In this document: piece by piece, positions 8,233 through 16,423 of the stretch
Position numbering within the stretch: position 1 is the first letter of the stretch
How the letters are laid out: every line of letters starts with the position of its first letter
From: Herbihabitans rhizosphaerae
GTDB taxonomy: Bacteria; Actinomycetota; Actinomycetes; Mycobacteriales; Pseudonocardiaceae
Length of the DNA: 64,000 bases
Assembly (NCBI RefSeq): GCF_004216555.1
Contig: NZ_SGWQ01000005.1
Span: forward strand, 310,001-374,000
Direction: 5' to 3'
The notes under the pieces: model-generated
What the model was told of the DNA's origin: nothing
Database searches by the model: none
The model's input: only the letters and a program-made list of their open reading frames with translations
Made by a program: the position numbers and the translations under genes

Positions 8233-9513
8233 TTACTTCTCCACGATGGCGGTGACGCCCTGGCCGCCCGCCGCGCAGATCGAGATCAGGCCCTTGCCCG
8301 AGCCCTTCTCGTCGAGCAGCTTCGCCAGCGTCGCCACGATCCGGCCGCCGGTCGCCGCGAACGGGTGACCCGCGGCCAGCGAGGAACCGTTGACGTTCAA
8401 CCTCGACCGGTCGATCGAGCCGAGCGGCGCGTCCAGTCCCAGCTTCTCCTTGGCGAACTTCGGGTCCTCCCACGCCTTCAACGTGGACAGCACCTGGGAC
8501 GCGAACGCCTCGTGGATCTCGTAGAAGTCGAAGTCCTGCAGGGCGAGCCCGGCCCGCGAGAGCATCCGCGGCACCGCGTACGCCGGCGCCATCAGCAGGC
8601 CCTCGTCGCCGTGCACGTAGTCGACCGCCGCCGTCTCGGAGAAGGTCAGGTACGCCAGCACCGGCAGCTTGTGCGCCTTGGCCCACTGCGGGTTGGCCAG
8701 CAGCACGGTGGACGCGCCGTCGGACAGCGGCGTGGAGTTGCCCGCCGTCATGGTGCCGCTCTCGCCGCCGAACGCCGGCTTGAGCTTGGCCAGCTTCTCC
8801 GCGGTGGAGTCGGCCCGCATGTTCTGGTCCTTGCTCAGCCCGAGGAACGGGGTGACCAGGTCGTCGAAGAACCCGCGCGCGTACGCGGCGGCGAGCTTCT
8901 GGTGACTGGCGGCGGCCAACTCGTCCTGCTCGGCACGCGTGACGTCCCACTCCTTGGCGGTGATCGCGGCGTGCTGACCCATGGACAGACCCGTGCGCGG
9001 CTCGGCGTTCTGCGGAATCGCCGGCACGATGAAATTCGGCCGCAGTTTTGTCAGCAGCTTGAGCCTTCCGGCCGCGCTCTTTGTGCGATTCGCCTCCAGC
9101 AGCAGCTGCCGGTAGCCCTCGTTGAGCGCGAGCGGCGCGTCGCTGGTGGTGTCCACACCCCCGGCGATGCCGGAGTCGATCTGCCCGAGGGCGATCTTGT
9201 TGGCCACCTGGATGATCGCCTGCAGGCCGGTACCGCAGGCCTGCTGGACGTCGTAGGCGGGCGTCTCCGGCGACAGTCGCGAGCCGAGCACGCTCTCCCG
9301 TGCGAGGTTGAAGTCCTTGCTGTGCTTGAGCACCGCACCGGCCGCGACCTCGCCGAGTCGCTCGTCCTGCAGGCTGAACCGGCTGACTAGCCCGTCCAGC
9401 GCCGCGGTGAACATGTCCTGGTTGGACGCCGTCGCGTACGGCCCATTCGACCGTGCGAACGGAATCCGGTTACCGCCGATGATCGCTACCCGGCGGGTGC
9501 CGCTCGAGGCCAT
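8233..9513 (-). CDS. fadA2: Acetyl-CoA C-acyltransferase (thiolase), FadA2-like
   Basis: A 426-residue thiolase that cleaves or forms 3-ketoacyl-CoA. The nucleophile Cys is in QQACGTGLQ (about residue 93), the His in SSLAAGHPFAATGGR and the second catalytic Cys in ICAAGGQG near the C-terminus. ATG at 9513 follows AGGAGGACGAA. It is divergent from fabG4-htdX, reproducing the mycobacterial fadA2/fabG4/htdX neighbourhood, where the fourth member fadE5 is adjacent; here a FadE5 homologue lies 48 kb away. The last 12 coding bases are duplicated just after the stop (see findings). The symbol is by homology. Confidence 0.93.
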   Translation of the reverse strand: MASSGTRRVAIIGGNRIPFARSNGPYATASNQDMFTAALDGLVSRFSLQDERLGEVAAGAVLKHSKDFNLARESVLGSRLSPETPAYDVQQACGTGLQAIIQVANKIALGQIDSGIAGGVDTTSDAPLALNEGYRQLLLEANRTKSAAGRLKLLTKLRPNFIVPAIPQNAEPRTGLSMGQHAAITAKEWDVTRAEQDELAAASHQKLAAAYARGFFDDLVTPFLGLSKDQNMRADSTAEKLAKLKPAFGGESGTMTAGNSTPLSDGASTVLLANPQWAKAHKLPVLAYLTFSETAAVDYVHGDEGLLMAPAYAVPRMLSRAGLALQDFDFYEIHEAFASQVLSTLKAWEDPKFAKEKLGLDAPLGSIDRSRLNVNGSSLAAGHPFAATGGRIVATLAKLLDEKGSGKGLISICAAGGQGVTAIVEK

Positions 9514-9569
9514 TTCGTCCTCCTGCAGAAGTTCTTGGCGCCGCATCGATGTGCACTGGCGATCCTAAC

Positions 9570-9598
9570 CTACCCGTGAGTAGTATTACCACGAGTAG
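9570..9598. promoter_or_regulatory. Candidate TetR operator between fadA2 and fabG4
   Basis: CTACCCGTGAGTAG (9570-9583) fits YTAC-N6-GTAR, and a second copy TTACCACGAGTAG (9586-9598) has the same half sites with one base less between them. The left half sites are 16 bases apart, the same spacing as in the TetR/SCP2 promoter at 16379-16408. The FadE5 promoter has related sites. Confidence 0.6.
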
Positions 9599-9613
9599 GG
9601 AGGCGTGAACGAC

Positions 9614-10981
9614 ATGACCGACAGGTACCAGCAGTTCGCCAAGTCCGGTGTTGGCAAGTTGCTCGTCAGCCGTCTGGGGCTGCCGAACCCGACGCCGCTA
9701 CGCCGATACAAGCCTGGGAAACCACCACTCGATGGTCCCGCGCTGTTGGGCGCGGCGCCAGGCGGGCGACTGGTCGACGGCCTCGGCGTGACACTCAAGT
9801 CCGCCGGCGTCGACGTGCTCACCGAGCCGCTGCCGGCGGCACCCGAGGGCAAGCCGTCGCCCAAGTACGGCGCCCTGGTGTTCGACGCCACCGGGATCTC
9901 CAGCCCCGAGCAGCTGCGCGAGCTGTACGACTTCTTCAACCCGGTGATCCGCAACGTCGGCGCGTCCGGCCGGGTCGTGGTGCTCGGCACGCCGCCGGAG
10001 TCGGCGGCCGGCACCGGCGCGCTGATCGCCCAGCGCGCGCTGGAGGGCTTCACCCGTTCGGTGGGCAAGGAGCTCAAGCGCGGCGCCACCGTGCAACTCG
10101 TCTACGTCGAGCCGGGCCACGAGAGCGACGTCGAGTCCACCCTGCGGTTCCTGCTGTCCGGCAAGTCGGCCTACGTCGACGCGCAGGTGATCAGGATCGG
10201 CCAGAACACGGCCGGCAAGGTCGTCGAGCCGAAGAACTGGGAGCGTCCGCTGGAGGGCAAGGTCGCACTCGTGACCGGTGCCAGCCGCGGTATCGGCGCC
10301 GCGATCGCCGAGGTGCTCGGGCGCGACGGCGCGCACGTCGTGTGCCTGGACATCCCCGCGCAGGGCTCGGACCTGTCCAAGGTGGCCAACAAGGTCGGCG
10401 GCTCCACGCTGCAGCTCGACATCACCGCGGCCGACGCGCCGGCCAAGCTCATCGAGTACTTCACCGAGCGGCACGGCGGGCTGGACATCGTCGTGCACAA
10501 CGCCGGCATCACCAGGGACAAGAAGCTGGCCAACATGAAGGACTCGGGCTGGGATTCCGTGCTGTCGGTGAACCTGGCCAGCCAGCTCAAGGTCAACGAC
10601 GCGCTGATCGAGGCGAAGACGTTGCGCGCCAACGGAAGGATCATCGGCGTCTCGTCGATCGCCGGTATCGCGGGCAACGTCGGGCAGACCAACTACGGCA
10701 CCAGCAAGGCCGGCGTGATCGGCATGGTGAACGCCTACGCGCCGATCCTGGCCAAGCAGGGCGCCACGATCAACGCGGTCGCGCCCGGGTTCATCGAGAC
10801 GAAGATGACCGCCGCCGTGCCGCTGGCCACCCGTGAGGTCGGCCGCCGGCTGAACAGCCTGTCGCAGGGCGGGCTGCCGATCGACGTGGCGGAAACCATT
10901 GCCTGGTACGCGAATCCGGCGTCGACCGCGGTCAACGGCAACGTCGTGCGGGTCTGCGGCCAGATGATGCTGGGAGCGTGA
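9614..10981 (+). CDS. fabG4: FabG4-like 3-oxoacyl-CoA/ACP reductase
   Basis: A 455-residue high-molecular-weight FabG of the mycobacterial FabG4 type: an N-terminal degenerate flavodoxin-like Rossmann domain (about residues 1-205) and a C-terminal SDR domain with cofactor motif VTGASRGIGAA, NAGITRD, and catalytic SSIAGIAG...YGTSK. It reduces 3-oxoacyl thioesters with NADH. The ATG at 9614 sits about 10 bases after AGGGAGG; a GTG at 9605 is too close to that site. The following dehydratase gene starts 6 bases after the stop, so the two steps (reduction, dehydration) are co-transcribed. Confidence 0.93.
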   Translation: MTDRYQQFAKSGVGKLLVSRLGLPNPTPLRRYKPGKPPLDGPALLGAAPGGRLVDGLGVTLKSAGVDVLTEPLPAAPEGKPSPKYGALVFDATGISSPEQLRELYDFFNPVIRNVGASGRVVVLGTPPESAAGTGALIAQRALEGFTRSVGKELKRGATVQLVYVEPGHESDVESTLRFLLSGKSAYVDAQVIRIGQNTAGKVVEPKNWERPLEGKVALVTGASRGIGAAIAEVLGRDGAHVVCLDIPAQGSDLSKVANKVGGSTLQLDITAADAPAKLIEYFTERHGGLDIVVHNAGITRDKKLANMKDSGWDSVLSVNLASQLKVNDALIEAKTLRANGRIIGVSSIAGIAGNVGQTNYGTSKAGVIGMVNAYAPILAKQGATINAVAPGFIETKMTAAVPLATREVGRRLNSLSQGGLPIDVAETIAWYANPASTAVNGNVVRVCGQMMLGA

Positions 10982-10987
10982 TCACCG

Positions 10988-11854
10988 ATGCCCACGCGTG
11001 AGCTGTCGTCCACGCCGAACCTGGTGTCGCTGTTCGGAAAGGCGGCGCTGGCGAACTTCACCCGGCGCGGCGGCGGGGGCGGCGCGACGCTGCCGGACAC
11101 CGCCTACGAGCAGGCCGGGATCACGATCGACCCCGCGCACCTCGCCGCGTACAACCGGCTGTGCGAGTTCCGGCTGTCCGACGATCTGCCGATCACCTAC
11201 CCGCACATGTTCGCGTTTCCGTTGCAGGTCAAGCTGATGACCGACGACGACTTCCCGTTCCCGCTGATCGGGTCGGTGCACCTGGCGAACCGGATCACGC
11301 AGGGCCGGCCGCTCCGTGTGGGTGACACGCTGGACGTGAAGGTGCGCGCGGAGAACCTTCGCCCGCACGACAAGGGCCAGCAGTTCGACATGATCAGCGA
11401 GGTCTTCGTCGACGGGAAGCCGATCTGGGTGGAGCAGAGCACCTACCTGCGGCGCGGCGGCTCGTCGGCGAGCAACGGCAAGCCCGCCGAGAAGGAGGAG
11501 CGGCCGCCGGCACCCGAGCCGACGGCGATCTGGCGGGTGCCCGACGACATCGGCCGGCGGTACGCCAAGGTGTCCGGCGACCACAACCCGATCCACCTGC
11601 ATCCGTTGACCGCCAAGGCATTGGGCTTCCCCAAGGCGATCGCGCACGGCATGTGGACCAAGGCGCGCAGCCTCGCCGCGTTCGAGGGCCGGCTGCCGGC
11701 GGCGTGCAGCGTGGACGTGAAGTTCAAGACGCCCGTGCTGCTGCCGGCCAAGGTCGGCTTCATCACCGAGCACGCCGACGACGGCTGGACCTTCCAGCTG
11801 TTCGACGCGCGCAAGGGCAAGCCGCACCTGGAGGGCACCATCACCGCCGGCTGA
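10988..11854 (+). CDS. htdX: MaoC-type 3-hydroxyacyl-thioester dehydratase, HtdX-like
   Basis: A 288-residue double-hotdog (R)-hydratase. The C-terminal hotdog carries the MaoC hydratase motif YAKVSGDHNPIHLHP (catalytic Asp and His), followed by IAHGMWTKA; the N-terminal half (about 1-150) is the non-catalytic hotdog. It dehydrates (R)-3-hydroxyacyl thioesters to trans-2-enoyl products in fatty acid elongation or degradation. It follows fabG4 with a 6-base gap and GGGAG as ribosome binding site. In mycobacteria the same gene pair is implicated in mycolate-related lipid metabolism; the role in this organism is inferred only from homology. Confidence 0.92.
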   Translation: MPTRELSSTPNLVSLFGKAALANFTRRGGGGGATLPDTAYEQAGITIDPAHLAAYNRLCEFRLSDDLPITYPHMFAFPLQVKLMTDDDFPFPLIGSVHLANRITQGRPLRVGDTLDVKVRAENLRPHDKGQQFDMISEVFVDGKPIWVEQSTYLRRGGSSASNGKPAEKEERPPAPEPTAIWRVPDDIGRRYAKVSGDHNPIHLHPLTAKALGFPKAIAHGMWTKARSLAAFEGRLPAACSVDVKFKTPVLLPAKVGFITEHADDGWTFQLFDARKGKPHLEGTITAG

Positions 11855-11857
11855 CCG

Positions 11858-11917
11858 CGAGTTCCGCGCCCTGCACCGGCGAGTCCCGCGCTCTGCACCG
11901 GCGAGTTCCGCGTTCAG
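11858..11917. repeat. Tandem 22-bp repeat (2.7 copies)
   Basis: Units at 11858-11879, 11880-11901 and a partial one at 11902-11917 share CGAGTYCCGCG followed by CYCTGCACCGG. They fill the space between the convergent htdX and MDR reductase genes, and the partial unit runs into the stop codon of the latter. No clear hairpin terminator is present here. Confidence 0.85.
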
Positions 11918-12924
11918 CCGAATGTCAGCAGCGGTTTCTCGTGGCCCGGCAGTTCGGCGGCACGGGCGGCCTCGGCTGCGGCGTCGAGGCCGAACGGCGT
12001 CCCGGCCGGAATCGTGAGCGCGCCCGTGGCGGTGAGGCCGACGACCTCGCCGAGCGCTTTCCCGATCCGGTCCGGGGCCGCCGTGGTGAGCCATCGGTAG
12101 AGCCAGAACCCGCGCAGCGCCTTGGTTCCGAAGATCAGGTCGGGCGCGGCCACGGGGAACCGCAGCGCGGCCGGGTCGGCCTGCCGGTGCGAGGACAGCG
12201 CGCCGTAGACGACCTGCTCACCACCGGCGGCGAGCGCGCCAAAGACCTCGGCGCCGACATCGCCGGCGAGGCAGTCGATCGCCTTGCGCAGCTCGCCGCC
12301 GCCGAGCGCGGCGAGCCGCGCCGGCAGGTCCTCGTCGGCCGTGCAGATCACCTCGGTACCGCCGAGTGCCCGGATGTCGTCCACCGCGTCGCGCCGCCGC
12401 ACGACGTTGATCGTCCGGAACCCGACGTGATTCGCGAGCTGGACGACCAGCCGTCCGACGGTGGACGTGGCCGCGGTCTGCACCAGCCACTCGCCGTCGC
12501 CCATGGCCAGTTCCTCGGTGACCAGCAGCCACGCCGTCAGCGGGTTCACGGTGAGCTGGGCGGCGGCCGAGTCGTCGATGCCGGCGGGGATCGTGACCGC
12601 CTGGTGCACGGGAGCGACGACGTACTCCTGCCACGTCCCGGTGACGCCGACGGTCACCACGCGATCGCCGATCCGACTCGCCGCGACGCCGTCGCCGGCC
12701 GCGACCACGGTGCCCACACACTCGAGGCCGAGCACGGCCGGGAACTCCGGTCGCAGCGGGTAGCGCCCGCGGATCATGTGCAGGTCGCTGGCGTGGATCG
12801 GGGCGGCGTGCACTCGCACCAGGACCTCGCCGGGGCCGGGTTCGGGCACCGCCTTCTCGGTGACACGTAAGACATCGCCGGGTTCGCCGGTCCGCCCGGC
12901 CACCACCGCTCGCATCGTCGTCAT
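11914..12924 (-). CDS. Zinc-free MDR alcohol dehydrogenase / quinone reductase family protein
   Basis: A 336-residue medium-chain reductase. The N-terminal GroES-like fold has VRVHAAPIHASDLHMIRGRY and the conserved GLECVGTVVAAGDGV; the Rossmann domain includes VQTAATSTVGRLVVQLA. The usual structural zinc cysteine cluster is not seen, so it is closer to NADPH:quinone or trans-2-enoyl reductases. ATG at 12924 is chosen for AGGTGGAG upstream. It is divergent from an HxlR regulator, with two inverted repeats between them, so it is probably that regulator's target. Substrate unknown. Confidence 0.9.
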   Translation of the reverse strand: MTTMRAVVAGRTGEPGDVLRVTEKAVPEPGPGEVLVRVHAAPIHASDLHMIRGRYPLRPEFPAVLGLECVGTVVAAGDGVAASRIGDRVVTVGVTGTWQEYVVAPVHQAVTIPAGIDDSAAAQLTVNPLTAWLLVTEELAMGDGEWLVQTAATSTVGRLVVQLANHVGFRTINVVRRRDAVDDIRALGGTEVICTADEDLPARLAALGGGELRKAIDCLAGDVGAEVFGALAAGGEQVVYGALSSHRQADPAALRFPVAAPDLIFGTKALRGFWLYRWLTTAAPDRIGKALGEVVGLTATGALTIPAGTPFGLDAAAEAARAAELPGHEKPLLTFG

Positions 12925-12938
12925 GACTCCACCTTTCC

Positions 12939-12985
12939 TGAGTGCTTTAAAAAGTAAAGTACTCAATCGCTTGAAAAAGTCAAGC
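12939..12985. promoter_or_regulatory. Two HxlR-type operators
   Basis: First repeat: TGAGTGCTTTA (12939-12949), spacer AAAAG, TAAAGTACTCA (12955-12965), 10 of 11 pairs. Second: GCTTGA (12969-12974), spacer AAAAG, TCAAGC (12980-12985). Both lie between the divergent MDR reductase and HxlR genes and share the same 5-base spacer. The other HxlR gene in this window has a matching ACTTGA-N5-TCAAGT. Confidence 0.75.
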
Positions 12986-13004
12986 GCGGGGGTATCGTCG
13001 AAGC

Positions 13005-13610
13005 ATGCGCTCCTATGGCCAGTTCTGCGCGGTGGCACGCGCTCTCGACGTGATCGGTGACCGGTGGACGCCGCTGATCGTCCGTGAGCTGCTGCTCGGC
13101 CCGCGCCGGTTCACCGAGTTGCAGCGCGGCCTGCCCGGCATCGCGACCAACCTGCTCGCGACCCGGCTCACGACCGCGCAGGAGCAGGGCATCGTGGAGC
13201 ACGACGGCGCGGTCTACCGACTGAGCCCCGACGGCGAGGCGCTCCGGCCGCTCATGCGCGAGGCGGTTCGCTGGGGCATGCGCCACATGGGTGAGATCGG
13301 CGAGGACGACGCCTTCCGCTCGCGGTGGCTGGTGCTCGCCCTGCGGGTGTTGCTGACCGCGCCGGACGGCACCCGGGCGACCGTGCTCATCGAGTCCGGC
13401 GACGAGCCGATCGTCGTCACGGTGCGGGACGGCCGGCTCGACGTCGATCTCGGTGACACGGACAGCCCCGACGCCGTGGTCGGCGGGCCGCCGGACGCGG
13501 TGCTCAACTACCTCACCGGCGCGATGTCGCTCACCGCCGCGCGCCGGCACGGCGTGCGGATCACCGGTGACCGGAAGGCCGTCGCCGCGCTGCGCACCGA
13601 AGAAGGCTGA
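13005..13610 (+). CDS. HxlR-family transcriptional regulator with C-terminal SCP2-like domain
   Basis: A 201-residue regulator. The HxlR winged helix covers residues 1-95 (MRSYGQFCAVARALDVIGDR, then WTPLIVRELL and RFTELQRGLPGIATNLL), with the typical early Cys (FCAVA). The remaining 100 residues resemble an SCP2-like sterol/lipid-binding fold and may sense a hydrophobic ligand. HxlR proteins often respond to aldehydes, quinones or thiol stress. It is divergent from the MDR reductase. It is a clear paralogue of the gene at 51533-52162, which has the same MRSYGQ start and domain order. Confidence 0.92.
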   Translation: MRSYGQFCAVARALDVIGDRWTPLIVRELLLGPRRFTELQRGLPGIATNLLATRLTTAQEQGIVEHDGAVYRLSPDGEALRPLMREAVRWGMRHMGEIGEDDAFRSRWLVLALRVLLTAPDGTRATVLIESGDEPIVVTVRDGRLDVDLGDTDSPDAVVGGPPDAVLNYLTGAMSLTAARRHGVRITGDRKAVAALRTEEG

Positions 13611-13616
13611 GCGAGT

Positions 13617-14426
13617 TCACGAGCCGGCCGGGCCGTCGCGGAGCACGCCGCGCACGGTGTCCACCGACACCGCCTCGTGGTCGAACTCGGCCAGCCACCA
13701 CGTGGCACCGGCGGCCGCGTACGGCGCGAGGTCGGTACCGGCGGGCAGCCCGACCGCGAAGTCGTACGGCGCGGTCGGGTCCTCCCGCAGCTCGGTGACC
13801 GCCGCGACCGCCTCGGCGAGCTGGTCCGGGTGGCTCAGGTTCACCGGGAAGAAGCCGTCCACCCGCGCGGCCCGCCGCCGCGGCTTCACCTTGCCGGGGA
13901 AACCGGCCGCCCACACCGGCACGCCGGGCCGGCGCACCGGCCGCGGCAGGAACCGCATACCGTCCACGGTGTGGTGCTTTCCGTTGTGCCACACGGGTTC
14001 TCCGCTCCACGCGGCGGCCAGGACGGTCAGCGACTCGTCCAGCATCTCGGCGCGCAGGCGATCGTCGACCTGCTCGCCGGTCGCGGAGAACTCCCGGCCG
14101 AACCGGTCGCTGCCGAGCCCGACGCCGAGGATCAGCCGCCCGTCGCCGAGCCGGTCCAGCGTCGCGGTCTCCCTCGCCACCTTCACCGGCCTGCGGCGGG
14201 CCAGCGGCGTGACCATCGGGCCGAACCGGATCCGCTCGGTCGCGCTGGCGATCGCGCCGAGAATGATCCACGGGTCGGCCACCTCGACGACAGGCTCCTG
14301 CCAGTTCACGTGGTCCCACACGAAGAAGCCGTCCCAGCCGGCCTCCTCCGCCTCGGCGGCGAGCCGCACCACCACGGACGGGTCGGCGAGCTGGTCGAAC
14401 AGTGGCAGCCATAACGCGGAACGCAT
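13617..14426 (-). CDS. LLM-class flavin-dependent oxidoreductase
   Basis: A 269-residue luciferase-like (F420- or FMN-dependent) TIM-barrel protein. Features: WLPLFDQLADP at the start, EAGWDGFFVWDHVNW, then IASATERIRFGPMVTPLARRRPVKVARE and LGVGLGSDRFGREFSATGEQ. Actinobacterial members mostly use F420. The substrate cannot be inferred. It ends 6 bases from the stop of the HxlR gene and is divergent from the winged-helix gene at 14473. Confidence 0.9.
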   Translation of the reverse strand: MRSALWLPLFDQLADPSVVVRLAAEAEEAGWDGFFVWDHVNWQEPVVEVADPWIILGAIASATERIRFGPMVTPLARRRPVKVARETATLDRLGDGRLILGVGLGSDRFGREFSATGEQVDDRLRAEMLDESLTVLAAAWSGEPVWHNGKHHTVDGMRFLPRPVRRPGVPVWAAGFPGKVKPRRRAARVDGFFPVNLSHPDQLAEAVAAVTELREDPTAPYDFAVGLPAGTDLAPYAAAGATWWLAEFDHEAVSVDTVRGVLRDGPAGS

Positions 14427-14472
14427 GCGGGAACTATATGGCTGTCGTGGTCACCCCATAGGCTGACGAGCC

Positions 14473-15657
14473 GTGCGAATGTTCACCGTGGAACAACGCC
14501 GCGCCCGGCTCGTGGCGCGGCACCGGCTTGCCCCGAGCACCCGTGCCGACGACCCGGTGGACGTCGTGCGCTCGGTGCTCGCCCTGCACGGCACCGACCC
14601 GGCGTCGGTGTACCTGCAGGTGTTCGCCAGGAGCCGCGAGCCGAGCGCCGGCGCCCTGGCGACGGCGATCTACGACGACCGCCGGCTGATCCGCATGCTC
14701 GGCATGCGCCGCACGATGTTCGTGGTGGACCGCGCGCTCGCCCCGATCGTGCAGTTCTCCTCGTCCGACGCGATCGCGGTGAAGATCCGCAAGGGGCTGG
14801 TGCGGGAGATCGAGCAGGCCGGTGTGGTCGATGGCGACGTGAGCGCCTGGCTCGCCGGCGTTGAACAGTCCACAGTGGACGCTCTGGCCGAGCGCGGTGA
14901 GGCCATGCCCGCCGACCTGGTCGCCGATGAGCCGCGACTGGCCACGAAACTGTTGATGGCGCAGGGAAAGCCGTACGAGGCGGTCACCAACATCACCAGC
15001 CGGGTGCTGAACGGCCTGTCCGCCGAAGGCAAGATCATGCGTGGCCGCCCGCGCGGCTCATGGGTCTCCCGACAGTCCGCCTGGTCCACCACCGAGGCGT
15101 GGCTCGGCGCGCCGCTGGACGAGATCGACGCCGACTCCGCCAGGGTCGAGCTGCTGCGCCGGTGGCTGGAGCGGTTCGGCCCGGCCACGATCACCGATCT
15201 TCGCTGGTGGACCGGCTGGACGGCGGCCCAGGTGAACAAGGCGCTGGCCCCGCTCGCGCCGGTCGAGGTCGACCTGCACGGCACTCCCGGCGTGGTCCTG
15301 CCGTCCGATGTGGACAGTCCACTTGAGACGGTCGACGAGCCGGCGGTGGCACTGCTGCCAGCGCTGGACCCCACACCGATGGGCTGGAAGGAGCGTGGCT
15401 GGTTCCTCGGCGATCACCAGGAACCGCTGTTCGACCGCAACGGCAACATCGGCCCGACGATCTGGCTGGACGGCCGGATCGTCGGCGGCTGGGCGCAACG
15501 CAAGGACGGCGAGATCGTCACCCGCCTGCTCGAGGACGTCGGCACGGACGTGACCGCCGCGGTGCGCGCCGAGGCGGAGCGGCTGGCCGTGGCGATCGGC
15601 GAGATCCGGTTCACCCCGAGCTTCCGCACCCCACTCGAGAAGGAGCTGTGCGGCTAG
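14473..15657 (+). CDS. Winged-helix DNA-binding protein of the AlkZ/YcaQ-like (HTH_42) family
   Basis: A 394-residue protein with the tandem winged-helix architecture of AlkZ/AlkX DNA glycosylases: LARHRLAP-type N-terminus, LLRRWLERFGPATITDLRWW in the middle, and GRIVGGWAQRKDGEI in the C-terminal barrel. In characterised members a QxQ or QxD motif supplies catalysis; the aligned segment here reads LHGTDP, so those Gln residues are replaced by His and Thr. Activity as a glycosylase is therefore uncertain. GTG at 14473 is used; ATG at 14479 is an alternative. The stop overlaps the stop of the convergent TetR gene by 4 bases (CTAG). Confidence 0.85.
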   Translation: MRMFTVEQRRARLVARHRLAPSTRADDPVDVVRSVLALHGTDPASVYLQVFARSREPSAGALATAIYDDRRLIRMLGMRRTMFVVDRALAPIVQFSSSDAIAVKIRKGLVREIEQAGVVDGDVSAWLAGVEQSTVDALAERGEAMPADLVADEPRLATKLLMAQGKPYEAVTNITSRVLNGLSAEGKIMRGRPRGSWVSRQSAWSTTEAWLGAPLDEIDADSARVELLRRWLERFGPATITDLRWWTGWTAAQVNKALAPLAPVEVDLHGTPGVVLPSDVDSPLETVDEPAVALLPALDPTPMGWKERGWFLGDHQEPLFDRNGNIGPTIWLDGRIVGGWAQRKDGEIVTRLLEDVGTDVTAAVRAEAERLAVAIGEIRFTPSFRTPLEKELCG

Positions 15658-16325
15658 CTTTCCGGGTGCGTCGGCGTCCAGACGTTGCCTTCCATCAGAT
15701 CGCCAAAGCCCATCCAAACGAGATTCATCGCGCGGGTGGCGAGCACCCGCGCCGGGATGTCGGGGTGGTCGAGCCACCAGTCCGCCAGTGACTCGCACGC
15801 GCCGACCAGTGCCGCCGCGTGCGCCTCGGTGCCCTTGCGCGCCTGGGAGTCCATGCCCTCGCTGCTCGCCGTCTTGGTGAGCAGCGCGTCGATCAGGGTG
15901 ATCGCGCGCGCCCGCATCTCCAGCAGTTGCCGGCTGAACGGGCCGCCGGCGGAGGTGGCCTGCCGGTGCAGCACCAGCCAGCTCTCGCGGTGATCGTCGA
16001 CGTAGCCGAAGAACGCGTCCAGCCCGTGCCAGAGCTGCATGTCCGGGGTCAGCTCGGACCGCACGCCCTTGCTGATCGCCTCCATCAGGCCGATCGCCTC
16101 ACGCCGGATGCACTCGGTGAACAGGTCTTCCTTCGCCCCGAGATAGGCGTAGATCATCGGCTTGGACACACCGGCGACATCGGAGATCTCGTCCATCGAT
16201 GCGTAGTGGTACCCGTGCTCGGAGAACACCCGCACGGCGGCGTCGAGGATCTGCCGCTCGCGCACCTCGCGCGGCAGCCGCCTGGAGCGCTCCGGGCCCC
16301 GTCGTCGATCGCCATCCACGCTCAC
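15654..16325 (-). CDS. TetR-family regulator, candidate master of the lipid regulon
   Basis: A 223-residue TetR protein. The HTH is at about residues 18-65 (REVRERQILDAAVRVFSEHG, then VAGVSKPMIYAYLGAKEDLF). GTG start with GGGAGGA upstream. It is divergent from an SCP2 gene, and the intervening 100 bases hold two YTAC-N6-GTAR palindromes. The same motif occurs upstream of fadA2/fabG4 and fadE5, so this protein is the best candidate for controlling all three, probably with an acyl-CoA as ligand; this is inference. Its stop shares a CTAG with the convergent winged-helix gene. Confidence 0.92.
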   Translation of the reverse strand: MSVDGDRRRGPERSRRLPREVRERQILDAAVRVFSEHGYHYASMDEISDVAGVSKPMIYAYLGAKEDLFTECIRREAIGLMEAISKGVRSELTPDMQLWHGLDAFFGYVDDHRESWLVLHRQATSAGGPFSRQLLEMRARAITLIDALLTKTASSEGMDSQARKGTEAHAAALVGACESLADWWLDHPDIPARVLATRAMNLVWMGFGDLMEGNVWTPTHPES

Positions 16326-16374
16326 GATCTTCCTCCCGCTGTCCGTGGCACGTCAGCCGAGGTCCCTTGCCAGT

Positions 16375-16412
16375 CTACCTACTCGAACGTAGCCTTACTC
16401 CGGAGTAGGTAG
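16375..16412. promoter_or_regulatory. Tandem TetR operator between TetR and SCP2 genes
   Basis: CTACTCGAACGTAG (16379-16392) and TTACTCCGGAGTAG (16395-16408) both fit YTAC-N6-GTAR, 16 bases apart. The second contains the perfect palindrome TACTCCGGAGTA. A 10-bp outer inverted repeat (CTACCTACTC at 16375-16384, GAGTAGGTAG at 16403-16412) encloses both. The site ends two bases before the SCP2 ribosome binding site. Confidence 0.75.
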
Positions 16413-16423
16413 CGGAGGTGCAC

